From contig NZ_JAOTBD010000001.1 in assembly GCF_026162625.1 (NCBI RefSeq), positions 248,001 through 312,000 of the forward strand: a DNA stretch of 64,000 nucleotides. The letters run 5' to 3'. The DNA is from Paracoccus beibuensis. GTDB lineage: Bacteria; Pseudomonadota; Alphaproteobacteria; Rhodobacterales; Rhodobacteraceae. The first letter of the stretch is position 1, and every line of letters starts with the position of its first letter. The notes under the pieces are model-generated. The model worked only from the letters and a program-made list of their open reading frames with translations. It was not told the DNA's origin and did not search any database. Both the position numbers and the translations under genes were made by a program. Below are positions 36,626 through 45,695 of the stretch, in pieces.

Positions 36626-39577
36626 ATGGCCGACGCCCCGACGCCCGAAACGAAGACCGACGCCCCCGACTATCGCGACACCGTCTTCCTGCCCCAGACC
36701 GACTTTCCCATGCGCGCCGGCCTGCCCCAGCGCGAGCCGGAGTGGCTGGAGCGGTGGGCGCGCATCGGCATCTATGATCGGCTGCGGGAAAAGGCGGGCG
36801 ACCGGGCGCCCTTCGTGCTGCATGACGGCCCGCCCTATGCCAACGGGCACCTCCATATCGGCCATGCGCTGAACAAGACCATCAAGGACATCATCGTGCG
36901 CAGCCACCAGATGATGGGTCGCGATGCGCGCTATGTGCCCGGCTGGGACTGCCACGGCCTGCCCATCGAATGGAAGATCGAGGAAAAGTACCGCAAGGAA
37001 GGTCGCGACAAGGACGCGGTCGACGTGGTCGAGTTCCGCCAGGAATGCCGCCGCTTCGCCGACGAATGGGTGGGTATCCAGCGCGACGAGTTCCAGCGCC
37101 TGGGGATCACCGGGGCTTGGGACCGGCCCTACCTGACGATGGATTTCCATGCCGAGGCGGTGATCGCGGCCGAGTTCATGAAGCTGTTGATGAACGGCTC
37201 GCTCTATCAGGGATCGAAGCCGGTGATGTGGTCGCCGGTCGAGAAGACGGCCTTGGCCGAGGCCGAGGTCGAATACCACGACCACACCAGTCACACGATC
37301 TGGGTTCGGTTCCCGGTGGCGTCCCAGTCGGACTTCGCGCCGCTGGACGGTTGCATGCGCACCGACCTGCTCCAGGCATCGGTGGTGATCTGGACCACGA
37401 CGCCTTGGACGATCCCGCAGAACCGGGCGGTCGCCTTCAATCCGGCCATCGCCTATGGCCTCTACGAGGTCACCGAAGCGGCAGAGAATGCCACCGCCAG
37501 GGTCGGTGAGCACATCGTGCTGGCCGACGCGCTGGCCGAATCGGTGATGGGCGCGGCGAAGGTCACGGGTCACAGCCGCCTGCGCACGGTCGGTGCCGAT
37601 GAACTGGCCGCGCTGGTGCTGGCCCATCCCCTGCGCGGGGTCGAGGGCGGCGCGGCCGAGTGGGATTACGACGTGCCGATGCTGCCGGGCGACCATGTCA
37701 CCGACGATGCGGGCACGGGTTTCGTGCATACCGCACCCAGCCACGGCGACGACGACTATCAGCTGGGCCTGCGCTTCAAGCTGCCGATGACCTACAACGT
37801 CGAGCCTGACGGCAGCTACCGCAAGGACCTGCCGCTGTTCGGCGGAGAGGCCATCGTGGCGCCCGACGGCAAGGACGGCCCCGCCAATGTCAGCGTGATC
37901 AAGCAGCTGGCCTGGGCGGGCGCGCTGCTGGCCAAGGGCAAGATCAAGCACTCCTACCCGCATAGCTGGCGGTCCAAGGCGCCGCTGATCTATCGCAACA
38001 CGCCGCAGTGGTTCGCCGCCATCGACAAGCCGCTGGACGATGGTTTGGGTCAGCATGGCGACACGATCCGCACGCGGGCGCTGACCTCCATCGACAAGCT
38101 GGTCAAGTGGTGGCCCCAGACCGGGCGCAACCGCATCCATTCGATGGTCGAGAACCGCCCCGACTGGGTGCTGTCGCGCCAGCGGGCCTGGGGGGTGCCG
38201 CTGACCTGTTTCGTGAAGAAGGGTGCCAGGCCGACCGATCCCGACTTCCTGCTGCGCGACGCGACCGTCAACGACCGCATCATCGCCGCCTTCGAGGCCG
38301 AGGGCGCCGATGTCTGGTATCGCGACGGCTTCAAGGCGCAGGTGCTGGAGGACATCGTCGCCCCCGAAGCCTATGAGCAGGTCACCGACGTGCTGGACGT
38401 GTGGTTCGACAGCGGCTCGACCCATGCCTTCGTGCTGCGCGACCGCGAGGATGGCGCGCCCGATGGCATTGCGGATGTCTATCTGGAGGGCACGGACCAG
38501 CATCGCGGCTGGTTCCAGTCCTCGCTGCTGCAGGCCAGCGCGACCCGGGGCCGTGCGCCTTATCGCAACGTGGTGACGCACGGGTTCACGCTGGACGAAA
38601 AGGGCATGAAGATGTCCAAATCGCTTGGCAACACCATCGTGCCCGCCAAGGTAATCGAGCAATACGGCGCCGACATCCTGCGCCTGTGGGTGGCGCAGGC
38701 GGATTATACCACCGATCAGCGCATCGGGCCCGAGATTCTGAAGGGCACCGCCGACAGCTATCGCCGTCTGCGCAACACGCTGCGCTTCCTGCTGGGCGCG
38801 CTGGCCGAGTGGGACGAGGCCGAGCGCCTGCCCGCCGCCCAGATGCCCGAGCTGGAGCAATGGGTGCTGCACCGGCTGGCGCAGCTGGATCATCAGGTCC
38901 GGCGCGGATACGACCAGTTCGATTTCCAGGGCGTCTTTCAGACGCTGTTCCAGTTCTGCACCGTGGACCTGTCGGCCTTCTATTTCGACATCCGCAAGGA
39001 CGCGCTTTACTGCGATGCAGCCGACAGCCCGCGCCGGCGGGCGGCGCGGACGGTGCTGGACATCCTCTATCACCGGCTGGTGACGTGGCTTGCGCCGATC
39101 CTGCCCTTCACCACCGAGGATGTGTGGCTGTCGCGCTTCCCGTCCGACAGCGACAGCGTGCACCTGCGCGACTTCCCCGAAACGCCGGCCGACTGGCTGA
39201 ACGAGCCGCTGGCGGCGAAATGGGACCATGTCCGCCGCGCCCGCCGCGTGGTCACCGCCGCGCTGGAACTGAAGCGGACGGACAAGACCATCGGCGCCAG
39301 CCTGGAGGCCGCGCCGGTCGTCCATGTCGACGATGCCGACATGCTGGAGGCGCTGAAATCGGTGGCCTTTGCCGATATCTGCATCACCTCGGATCTGTCG
39401 CTGACCCGCGACCCGGCCCCGAACGAGGCTTATCGCATGGCCGAGGCGCCGGGCATCGGCGTGGTGTTCGAGACGGCGGAGGGAGAGAAGTGCCAGCGTT
39501 GCTGGAAGATCCTTCCCGACGTCGGCACGCATGCTCATCCGGGCGTCTGCGCCCGCTGCGACAGCGTGCTGGGATGA
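36626..39577 (+). CDS. ileS: Isoleucyl-tRNA synthetase
   Basis: Class I synthetase of 983 residues. The HIGH motif is at 77-80 (ANGHLHIGHAL), KMSKS at 662-666, the editing domain lies between them (GTGFVHTAPSHGDDDY), and a C-terminal zinc ribbon is formed by Cys956, 959, 975 and 978. ATG 36626 follows GAAGGAACGCCCG. An open frame upstream crosses the leader hairpin and is ignored. The stop overlaps the next gene by 4 nt. Confidence 0.98.
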   Translation: MADAPTPETKTDAPDYRDTVFLPQTDFPMRAGLPQREPEWLERWARIGIYDRLREKAGDRAPFVLHDGPPYANGHLHIGHALNKTIKDIIVRSHQMMGRDARYVPGWDCHGLPIEWKIEEKYRKEGRDKDAVDVVEFRQECRRFADEWVGIQRDEFQRLGITGAWDRPYLTMDFHAEAVIAAEFMKLLMNGSLYQGSKPVMWSPVEKTALAEAEVEYHDHTSHTIWVRFPVASQSDFAPLDGCMRTDLLQASVVIWTTTPWTIPQNRAVAFNPAIAYGLYEVTEAAENATARVGEHIVLADALAESVMGAAKVTGHSRLRTVGADELAALVLAHPLRGVEGGAAEWDYDVPMLPGDHVTDDAGTGFVHTAPSHGDDDYQLGLRFKLPMTYNVEPDGSYRKDLPLFGGEAIVAPDGKDGPANVSVIKQLAWAGALLAKGKIKHSYPHSWRSKAPLIYRNTPQWFAAIDKPLDDGLGQHGDTIRTRALTSIDKLVKWWPQTGRNRIHSMVENRPDWVLSRQRAWGVPLTCFVKKGARPTDPDFLLRDATVNDRIIAAFEAEGADVWYRDGFKAQVLEDIVAPEAYEQVTDVLDVWFDSGSTHAFVLRDREDGAPDGIADVYLEGTDQHRGWFQSSLLQASATRGRAPYRNVVTHGFTLDEKGMKMSKSLGNTIVPAKVIEQYGADILRLWVAQADYTTDQRIGPEILKGTADSYRRLRNTLRFLLGALAEWDEAERLPAAQMPELEQWVLHRLAQLDHQVRRGYDQFDFQGVFQTLFQFCTVDLSAFYFDIRKDALYCDAADSPRRRAARTVLDILYHRLVTWLAPILPFTTEDVWLSRFPSDSDSVHLRDFPETPADWLNEPLAAKWDHVRRARRVVTAALELKRTDKTIGASLEAAPVVHVDDADMLEALKSVAFADICITSDLSLTRDPAPNEAYRMAEAPGIGVVFETAEGEKCQRCWKILPDVGTHAHPGVCARCDSVLG

Positions 39578-39810
39578 GTGAAGCCGACCTGCGCGGGACG
39601 ATCCTTGCGCAGGTCGACGCGCTGCGTCCCGGCACGACCTGCTGTCCCAGCCGGATCGCGCGGAACATTGCCGCGGACTGGCGGCCGCTGATGGGGCCGT
39701 TGCGTGCCGCGGCGCTGTCCCTGGCCGCAGAGGGGCGCATCTGCGTGCTGCAAAACGGGACAGATGCCGGACCGGACCCGCGAGGTCCCATCCGGCTGGG
39801 GCGACCCTAG
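39574..39810 (+). CDS. DUF3253 family protein
   Basis: A 78-residue protein of the DUF3253 type, predicted to be a small winged-helix-like domain: LRPGTTCCPSRIARNIAADW then MGPLRAAALSLAAEGRICVL. Function unknown. It overlaps the ileS stop by ATGA, so it is translationally coupled to ileS. The convergent gene ends 1 bp beyond it. Confidence 0.8.
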   Translation: MSEADLRGTILAQVDALRPGTTCCPSRIARNIAADWRPLMGPLRAAALSLAAEGRICVLQNGTDAGPDPRGPIRLGRP

Positions 39811-39811
39811 A

Positions 39812-40813
39812 TCAGACCAACCACCAGCCTCGCGACTTCAGCTGGTTGCGGATCTGCTTTTCCGGGGTGCCCCGGGCGCGGTCTGCAAAAATCGGGCGCA
39901 CCTTCTGGCGGCCCTTTTCCTGATAGATCAGCTTTCGCGCCGGCTCCCACTCGCGAAGGACGCGCTTGACGGACCTGTCGGCGACGGCGGTCTCCAGCCG
40001 CTCTATCACGGTATCGTCCTGCAGGGCATAGAGCAGCGGCAGCTTGCGATAGTGACAGGTGATGTCACCATCCAGCCCGTCCAGTTCGGGGCCGGGACGC
40101 CCGCCGCCAAGGCTGTGGACGACCGGCGGCAGGACGACCTGGTCCAGCCAGGGGACCATCACCTGGCAGGCCAGTTCATTATGCGGGTCGTCGCGAAGCG
40201 CCAGCGCCCAATTCAGGAAGCGACGGCCGAACTCGGCCGAATCGGCGCCGAAGAACCAGCCGGCGTTGAAGTAGAGGTAACGTTCCCAATGTTCGTCTGG
40301 CTGCGACAGGTCAAGCGTGGAGGCGAAATCCAGCCCGAAGCGGTCGTAGATCGACTTCCAGATCGCGCCGAAGCCCGGACCATAGAGCGGTGGCTTCGGC
40401 CAGGTCCCCTCGCGGCGCATCGAGGCCGAGGGGCGGCCGAAATCGAACGGAACTCGGTCCAGCGGGCCGGTCACCAGCGTGTCGGTGTCAAAGAAGACGA
40501 ACGGCTCTGCCGGGGGCAGCAGGGCAAGCGCCTCGATCTTGTTGCCTTGCGGGTAGGCGGCGCCGAAATGTTCGGCGACAAAGGGGCGGATCTGGGCGCC
40601 GAGGTCGGTCAGCAGATCGCGGCAGGGCTGGCTGATCCGGGTGTCGTGCCCGGCCCAGGCCCCCTCGGGCAGGGGTTCGGCGACGATGACGGGCGCGGTC
40701 CAGTCGGGGGCGGCGGCCCGCAGGCTGGTCAAGAAGATCAGGGCCTCGTACTCGAGCCGCCCGGCCTGAGCCACGATCAGAAGGTTCGGCTGCGTGTTTC
40801 CGTGCTTCGACAC
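39812..40813 (-). CDS. Putative GT-A-fold glycosyltransferase-like protein
   Basis: A 333-residue protein with NLLIVAQAGRLEYEALIFLTS near the N-terminus and FVFFDTDTLV with a DxD pair (Asp109, Asp111), the metal and nucleotide-sugar site of many GT-A transferases. NAGWFFGAD and WLDQVVLP segments also fit that fold. The substrate is unknown. GTG 40813 has a GGGAGG ribosome binding site at good spacing; the TTG four codons earlier does not. It is the last host gene before the tRNA-Tyr island. Confidence 0.65.
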   Translation of the reverse strand: MSKHGNTQPNLLIVAQAGRLEYEALIFLTSLRAAAPDWTAPVIVAEPLPEGAWAGHDTRISQPCRDLLTDLGAQIRPFVAEHFGAAYPQGNKIEALALLPPAEPFVFFDTDTLVTGPLDRVPFDFGRPSASMRREGTWPKPPLYGPGFGAIWKSIYDRFGLDFASTLDLSQPDEHWERYLYFNAGWFFGADSAEFGRRFLNWALALRDDPHNELACQVMVPWLDQVVLPPVVHSLGGGRPGPELDGLDGDITCHYRKLPLLYALQDDTVIERLETAVADRSVKRVLREWEPARKLIYQEKGRQKVRPIFADRARGTPEKQIRNQLKSRGWWLV

Positions 40814-40933
40814 CTGTCCTCCCAAGGATTGACCTGCGGCGATGATAGGTGTCTCGCGCCTGCAGCAAAACCCGTGATCGAAATGCCGCGGGCCGACGAC
40901 CCACAGGCGGTCGTCACCGTCACGATGTCAAAA

Positions 40934-40958
40934 GGGGAAATGGTGGGCGACCTTGGAA
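40934..40958. repeat. attL, distal copy of the tRNA-Tyr end
   Basis: Starts GGGGAAATGGTGGGCGACC, identical over 19 bp to 45696-45714; after one T/C difference TGGAA also matches. It carries no further tRNA sequence, as expected for the displaced tRNA end. Confidence 0.9.
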
Positions 40959-41150
40959 CGGCCACCAATCCCGCAAGAACCTGATTTTGCTGGCACTCTG
41001 ATGTGCGCGGGTTGCGTTGTGTGACCCCGGATTGTCGCACCTGTGGTAGTGCTGCGCAAGTGCCTCCAATTCTAATCACCTGCGCAACGGTGGCTGCTAG
41101 ACGGAAGAACTCCATCTAAGCTAGGCTGGTGTCATTGATGTCAAAGGCTT

Positions 41151-41444
41151 ATGAGGCGCGCCGTGCTTGAACTCATCGTCCTAGCTGTGCTGGGCTATGC
41201 CGCATTCACTTGGCATACTACGTCGCGCGGAAAGCGGTTCGTCCGCGCATACGCATACTTGAAGCTGCTAGACGATGGAATGTCACCTGCCGAGGCAAAC
41301 GGCTTCGCACTGCGGTTTCTATCTCGCTATTCTGATCCTGACATCGACCTTGATCTCATAAACGACGCTACCGGCTACACTAAAGCGGGTGGGAAGCAGT
41401 TGCCGGTCATCGCTGCCGCGCGCAAGCATGGCTTCATTGGATAG
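41151..41444 (+). CDS. Small membrane-anchored protein of the island
   Basis: A 97-residue protein that I do not recognise. Residues 5-22 (AVLELIVLAVLGYAAFTW) form a probable membrane anchor; the rest is soluble, with DDGMSPAEANGFALRFLSRY resembling a short helical hairpin. ATG 41151 is preceded by AAAGG. A hairpin follows its stop. No match to a known immunity or toxin family is evident from sequence alone. Confidence 0.55.
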   Translation: MRRAVLELIVLAVLGYAAFTWHTTSRGKRFVRAYAYLKLLDDGMSPAEANGFALRFLSRYSDPDIDLDLINDATGYTKAGGKQLPVIAAARKHGFIG

Positions 41445-41450
41445 CCGATT

Positions 41451-41473
41451 GCAAAAATCCGACAAATTTTTGC
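41451..41473 (+). terminator. Hairpin after the island membrane protein gene
   Basis: GCAAAAAT / ATTTTTGC, an 8-bp stem with a 7-nt loop 7 bp after the stop codon. The T-run is inside the stem; a weak bidirectional terminator is possible. Confidence 0.45.
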
Positions 41474-41661
41474 GCAGGGGCATCTATCCCCTCTGCGACA
41501 CAGCACTTCCCCCATGGCCCCCACTTGCCAGGATCGGCACCAGCAGGGCAGCGCCGGATGCAAACTACCCTGCCCTAGCCCGACCCGTTGCAGGACGCTA
41601 CGTCAGGCGGACAGCCTACCCTAACCATGCAATAGCGCGCATATAACATTCACAACCTACG

Positions 41662-41691
41662 TTGACATTCGAAATGAGCCTGTGCTAAGGC
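41662..41691 (+). promoter_or_regulatory. Candidate promoter of the recombinase-polymerase operon
   Basis: Consensus TTGACA (41662-41667), an 18-bp spacer and TAAGGC with an upstream TG, an extended -10 pattern. It lies 42 bp before the recombinase start. Confidence 0.5.
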
Positions 41692-41732
41692 TGCCGCACG
41701 GGCCGATTGTGCCCGCTAGCAGGGACAGCAGC

Positions 41733-42392
41733 ATGAAGCGGTATGTGATCTACAAGCGCGTCAGCACAGTCAGCCAGGGTGAAAGCGGGCTAGGGCTGGA
41801 TGCACAGGACCGGGACATTCGCCTGTTCCTCGATACCTACAGCGACACGCCCTACGAAGTAATAGCGGAGTGCGTTGACGTGCTGTCCGGCAAGACCGCA
41901 GACCGCCCGCAGCTACAAGAGGCGCTGGCGTTGGTCCGCAGCACCGGAGCAGAACTGCTTGTCGCCAAGCTGGACCGCCTGTCCCGCAAGGTGTCGTTCA
42001 TCGCCACGCTGATGGATGATCCGAAAGTGCGGCTGCGGGTCGCTTCCATGCCCCACGCCGACAAGTTCCAGCTTCACATATACGCGGCACTTGCTGAACA
42101 GGAACGCGAGTTCATCAGCTTGCGGACCACGGCAGCACTGGCCGAGGCGAAAGCACGGGGCGTTAAGCTGGGCGGACTGCGGGACAAGACCATGCAGCGC
42201 AACGCGGCCATACAAGCGAACGCCGCAGCTAGGGCGCAGAAGGTTGCGGGCATCGTGATACCACTACGAGAGGCAGGAAAGCCGCTGCAAGAGATAGCGG
42301 ACCATCTGAACAGTGCCGGGGTTCCGACTGCACGGGGTGGATCATGGCAGCCCTCACAGGTGAAGCGCGTCCTTGATCGGCTGGGGGCATGA
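41733..42392 (+). CDS. Serine recombinase (resolvase/invertase family)
   Basis: A 219-residue site-specific recombinase. The catalytic domain has YKRVSTVSQ with nucleophile Ser11, the LDAQ segment, and LDRLSR (80-85). Its C-terminal 40 residues (GKPLQEIADHLNSAGVPTAR then WQPSQVKRVLDRL) form a helix-turn-helix DNA-binding domain. Size fits a resolvase rather than a large integrase. Its stop overlaps the polymerase-like gene by ATGA, so both are translated together. Confidence 0.9.
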   Translation: MKRYVIYKRVSTVSQGESGLGLDAQDRDIRLFLDTYSDTPYEVIAECVDVLSGKTADRPQLQEALALVRSTGAELLVAKLDRLSRKVSFIATLMDDPKVRLRVASMPHADKFQLHIYAALAEQEREFISLRTTAALAEAKARGVKLGGLRDKTMQRNAAIQANAAARAQKVAGIVIPLREAGKPLQEIADHLNSAGVPTARGGSWQPSQVKRVLDRLGA

Positions 42393-43747
42393 TGCCTGAC
42401 GACATTCTCCGCCAGTTTGGCATTGACCCTGCCACCTTGGAACCTCTGGGGGACTATTCCTGGGCGTTTGATCCGTGGCTGGAAACGGATAACCCCAGCA
42501 TTCGCGCTGTTGTGGAGAAACTGGCAGCACCCGCCATGCAGCTTTGGACCGACAGCAGGCAGCGGAGGCACAAGAAAGTGCAAAGTAACGTAGCGAGTTG
42601 CCTGCAAGTTATCCTGTTGAACCTGATCCGTGCAGCAAAGCACGACACCCGGCTGTTAGTTGGTATCGGCACAGGGCATGAGGCGCTGAATAGTGCCAAG
42701 CGATATAGGCCCGAGTTCATGGCCGAACGGGCATTCATCGACGCAATGGAAGCCTTGGAGAATGCGGGCATCATTGCACGGACTGCGGCACCATTTCACT
42801 ACAGCCGAGGCGGACAAGTCACGCGATACCGGCTTACAGACGCTGCCATGTTAGAGTTAACCGGACATCCTATAGAGAAGAAGGCCGGTTTCCTGCAGGA
42901 CTTCACAACATCCCCTGCTAGAGAGACGATCCGGCTCAAGGACAAGGGTGTGAGCAAGGGCAAAGGCCGCAGGCTGCCAAGGTTGTGCCGTTATGACGAC
43001 ACGGAAGTGACACAGCAGATGCGAGACAACCTCTCACGCATCAATCCCGTGCTGGCGGGCGCTGCTCTCATCCCCGGCTGCAACATCTCTGCGGGCGACT
43101 ATGACGACACCCGCCCTGGAGATTACAGCCAGATTGAATACGGGAAAACTCTTTATCGGGTATTCAACCACGGTTCATTTGATTTAGGCGGGCGCTTTTA
43201 TGGCGGATGGTGGCAGTATGTCCGCAAACACATTCGGCCCGGCATTCTAATCAATGGACACCGAACAATTGAGGCGGATTACTCCGGCCTGCATCCGGCA
43301 ATCTTGTTCGCTGAAAGAGGATTGGACATTCCGCTTGATCCTTATTCAGCCGTCACTGATCTATCCAATGGGAAAGACCGGGACTGGCGGAAGGCAGTGA
43401 AGCGGACGTTCAATGCCCTGCTGAATGCAGACCGGAGGACGCAAGAACCGCGCGACTTTGACCTGTCACCCTATGGGATCAGCAAGCCCGAGTTTCAGCA
43501 GATGATCCGGGCTGCCTTCCCTGAACTGCAAGACGCATTCGGCTCGGGAGCAGGGCGAAGGCTCCAGCGCATCGACAGCGACCTCATGGAAGCAATCCTG
43601 CTGCACTTCGCTGACCAGGGCATTCCGGCCTTGCCCGTCCATGACAGCGGAATAATCCAAGAGGATCGGCGGGACGAACTGCTCGATGTCATGCAGGATG
43701 TGTTCAAGCATAGATACGGCAAGACCCCGCCTGTCCGAATTGAGTAA
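42389..43747 (+). CDS. Protein with family-A polymerase-like palm motifs, island-encoded
   Basis: A 452-residue protein of unknown family. Residues 294-306 (IEADYSGLHPAIL) resemble polymerase motif A with Asp297. Residues 333-346 (WRKAVKRTFNALLN) resemble the O-helix motif B (Arg334, Lys338, Phe341, Asn342). Residues 393-424 place a Q..DSDLMEAIL helix before motif C, LPVHDSGII, with His418 and Asp419. Order and spacing fit the palm and fingers of DNA polymerase I or T7-type polymerases. The N-terminal 160 residues look like a helical or winged-helix domain; no exonuclease motifs are seen. It is less GC-rich than host genes. Replication of the element is a possible role, unproven. Confidence 0.6.
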   Translation: MMPDDILRQFGIDPATLEPLGDYSWAFDPWLETDNPSIRAVVEKLAAPAMQLWTDSRQRRHKKVQSNVASCLQVILLNLIRAAKHDTRLLVGIGTGHEALNSAKRYRPEFMAERAFIDAMEALENAGIIARTAAPFHYSRGGQVTRYRLTDAAMLELTGHPIEKKAGFLQDFTTSPARETIRLKDKGVSKGKGRRLPRLCRYDDTEVTQQMRDNLSRINPVLAGAALIPGCNISAGDYDDTRPGDYSQIEYGKTLYRVFNHGSFDLGGRFYGGWWQYVRKHIRPGILINGHRTIEADYSGLHPAILFAERGLDIPLDPYSAVTDLSNGKDRDWRKAVKRTFNALLNADRRTQEPRDFDLSPYGISKPEFQQMIRAAFPELQDAFGSGAGRRLQRIDSDLMEAILLHFADQGIPALPVHDSGIIQEDRRDELLDVMQDVFKHRYGKTPPVRIE

Positions 43748-44224
43748 GAACCACCGCGCCCACCCCACCTATTACCATACCGGGGACGTTAAGGGGTTGG
43801 CCTGATGGCTACCCTTGCTGGATCATAGGATTTGCTAGCCTGACAGGACCGCAGAACGGGCGCTGGGCTGGCAAGTCGCGCACGGATAGCACCAACTACC
43901 TGAACGCTGCAAGCACCTGTCAGAGACGCAATGCGGCGGGCTGATGGCACATCCTTGGCCGGAGCAATCTATCATCTTTCCCCGCGCTGATCTGTCGTCT
44001 TTGGCCGCAATGACTGCGCTGACACGGCCCCGATCCCTTAACGTCCCCGGTATGGTATATGGGGGGGCATGAGGGGGTGAAAGTTGCTGCCCATCTGCCC
44101 AGCCATCCGCCTTGCCCCTGACCCTGCCTCCACACCCAGTGCGCGCTGCGGCAGGCTTCCCATGCCATGCCCCAGGCTTTCCAGATCGGATATGCAAAAA
44201 TAGTTGGGTTAGCCACAGAATGGG
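43748..44224. other. Non-coding region between the polymerase-like gene and the broken integrase
   Basis: About 480 bp without a supported gene. It contains the 23-bp inverted repeat pair and, between them, an 8-bp inverted pair CTGACAGG / CCTGTCAG. It could be an origin, a recombination site or a miniature transposon. Confidence 0.5.
43773..44057. repeat. 23-bp inverted repeat pair, 239 bp apart
   Basis: TACCATACCGGGGACGTTAA plus three bases at 43773-43795 has its exact reverse complement at 44035-44057. Each arm is flanked outside by TAT. The segment it bounds carries no gene. Confidence 0.95.
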
Positions 44225-45648
44225 TTAACGCACCCGGTTACCCGGATTGCGCCCATAGCCGTTCTTTGAGCAATACGATAGGTCAGGGAACAGGCGCGCG
44301 CTGCCTCTCTTGCGGCGATCCTCCACGAACGCGGGCAGTCCGGCGGCAACCAAGCGGTCATGCAGCGGGATAAGGCGGCGGGACGCGCTGTTCTTGAGGC
44401 GCTTGTTCGGGCTTCCCTCATCGGTAACGCGGACGAACCACAACCCATCCTCGCCCTGCTGCATGTCAGCAAGATCAAGCTGGGCTATCTCGTTCAACCG
44501 CATCCCGGTGAATATGCCGATAAGGCTGATCCACTTGTGGTCTGGGTTCCGCACCAATCTATCGGGGTTCTCGGTTAGATGCTCGAACAGCAGGTTTAAC
44601 TGTTCGTCGGTGAACGCCTGCCTGCCCTCCTCCTTGGCGCGCTTCGACAGCTTCATTCTTGTGCCGTCAAAGATGTTTCGGAAGCGTGACCGTGCGATAC
44701 GGCCCAGCCAAAGAAAGTCTGCAAGGCGCTGATATACGCGTTAACGGTACGTGTGGCGATAGTTTCCACGCCGGGCAGGTCCAGCACGTCAGAAAGCCGT
44801 TTGCCTTTGGTAGCGGCCATCTTGTTCCGGTTCTTGGGATAGCGCAGCAGTACGTCCTTCACCCGTCTGGCGTCGGCCTTGGTCATGGCGGCAATAGGCT
44901 TGCTGTCCGTGATCTCGCCCAACAAAACTAGCGCCTCGCGCTTGCTGTCTGCTGTCTTTCCCCTGACTTGCCCTGTTCGCTGCAACTCCGTCAGATACTC
45001 CGCTAGCACATCCTGATAGCTGACATGGGCGGCGGGGGCATTGCCAAGAACAGCCGCAACGGCAGCACCAGCCGAGAGTGCGGGGTTCAAATCGAACCGT
45101 TCCAAGCTGTCCAGAAACCCGGCAGCCTCCTGCCAGAACGCACCGGCGCCATGCACCAGCGCCTCATTCAGCCCTTGCCGCACATTGGGGGCAAGGCTGT
45201 CGGGATCAACCCCGCGATGCTCACAGAACGCCCGCACCTGCTGCGCAGCCTGATCCGCCCCGCGCTGATCTGCATGAGCGGCCCAGTTCCGGCCCAGCAT
45301 GGCGCGAATGTTCCGCATCCGCATTTGGCGATCTTCGTCAGGCGGTCCATTCTCCATCACGCCAGCCTTGAACCGGGCAAGCTGTTCCTGGAAGTGCTGG
45401 GCCACCTGCCCCCTGATCTCATCGTATCTCATGCCCTGGGCAGATGCCGCTTCAATCGTGGATTGTCCAGCCAACACCAGCGCATGAGACAGCCGCCGCG
45501 CCGTGGCCGGGCAGCGGGTTCGTAGCGATAGCCGCACATGGCTGCGCTTCCGGTCGGGATGTAGACGCGGCGGGATCGGCCAGCGGAAGTAAAAGACCCC
45601 GTGTCGGGAACAGCTCAAATAGGCGGCAAGGCGCATCCTGTGGCTCAC
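44225..45648 (-). pseudogene. Tyrosine-recombinase integrase, frameshifted and truncated
   Basis: Read from the tRNA side, 45648-44653 encodes an N-terminal DUF6538-like region (YLSCSRHGVFYFRWPIPPRL) and the SAM-like core-binding domain, then stops after LTAQE. In another frame, 44656-44225 encodes the start of the catalytic domain: TGMRLNEIAQL with the first catalytic Arg and SRRLIPLHD. It ends at FPDLSYCSKNGYGRNPGNRVR, before the HxxR box and the Tyr nucleophile. No continuation is found in any frame. The two parts overlap by ATGA exactly at the domain boundary. Without the C-terminal residues the enzyme cannot be active. Confidence 0.88.
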
Positions 45649-45695
45649 TAATGTGGCGCACTAGCAGGAAGGCAGCCGTCAAGCACTTGAGATCG

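Noticed and set aside
41389..41646. 85-codon frame after the island membrane protein gene
   Set aside because: It starts inside the preceding gene, crosses the hairpin and shows no coding character.
43835..44197. Reverse-strand frame across the inverted repeat region as the missing integrase C-terminus
   Set aside because: It contains no HxxR box or tyrosine context and spans the repeat arms; it does not continue the integrase.
44653..45648. The two integrase halves as a functional split enzyme
   Set aside because: Even together they lack the C-terminal catalytic residues, so a pseudogene is the simpler call.
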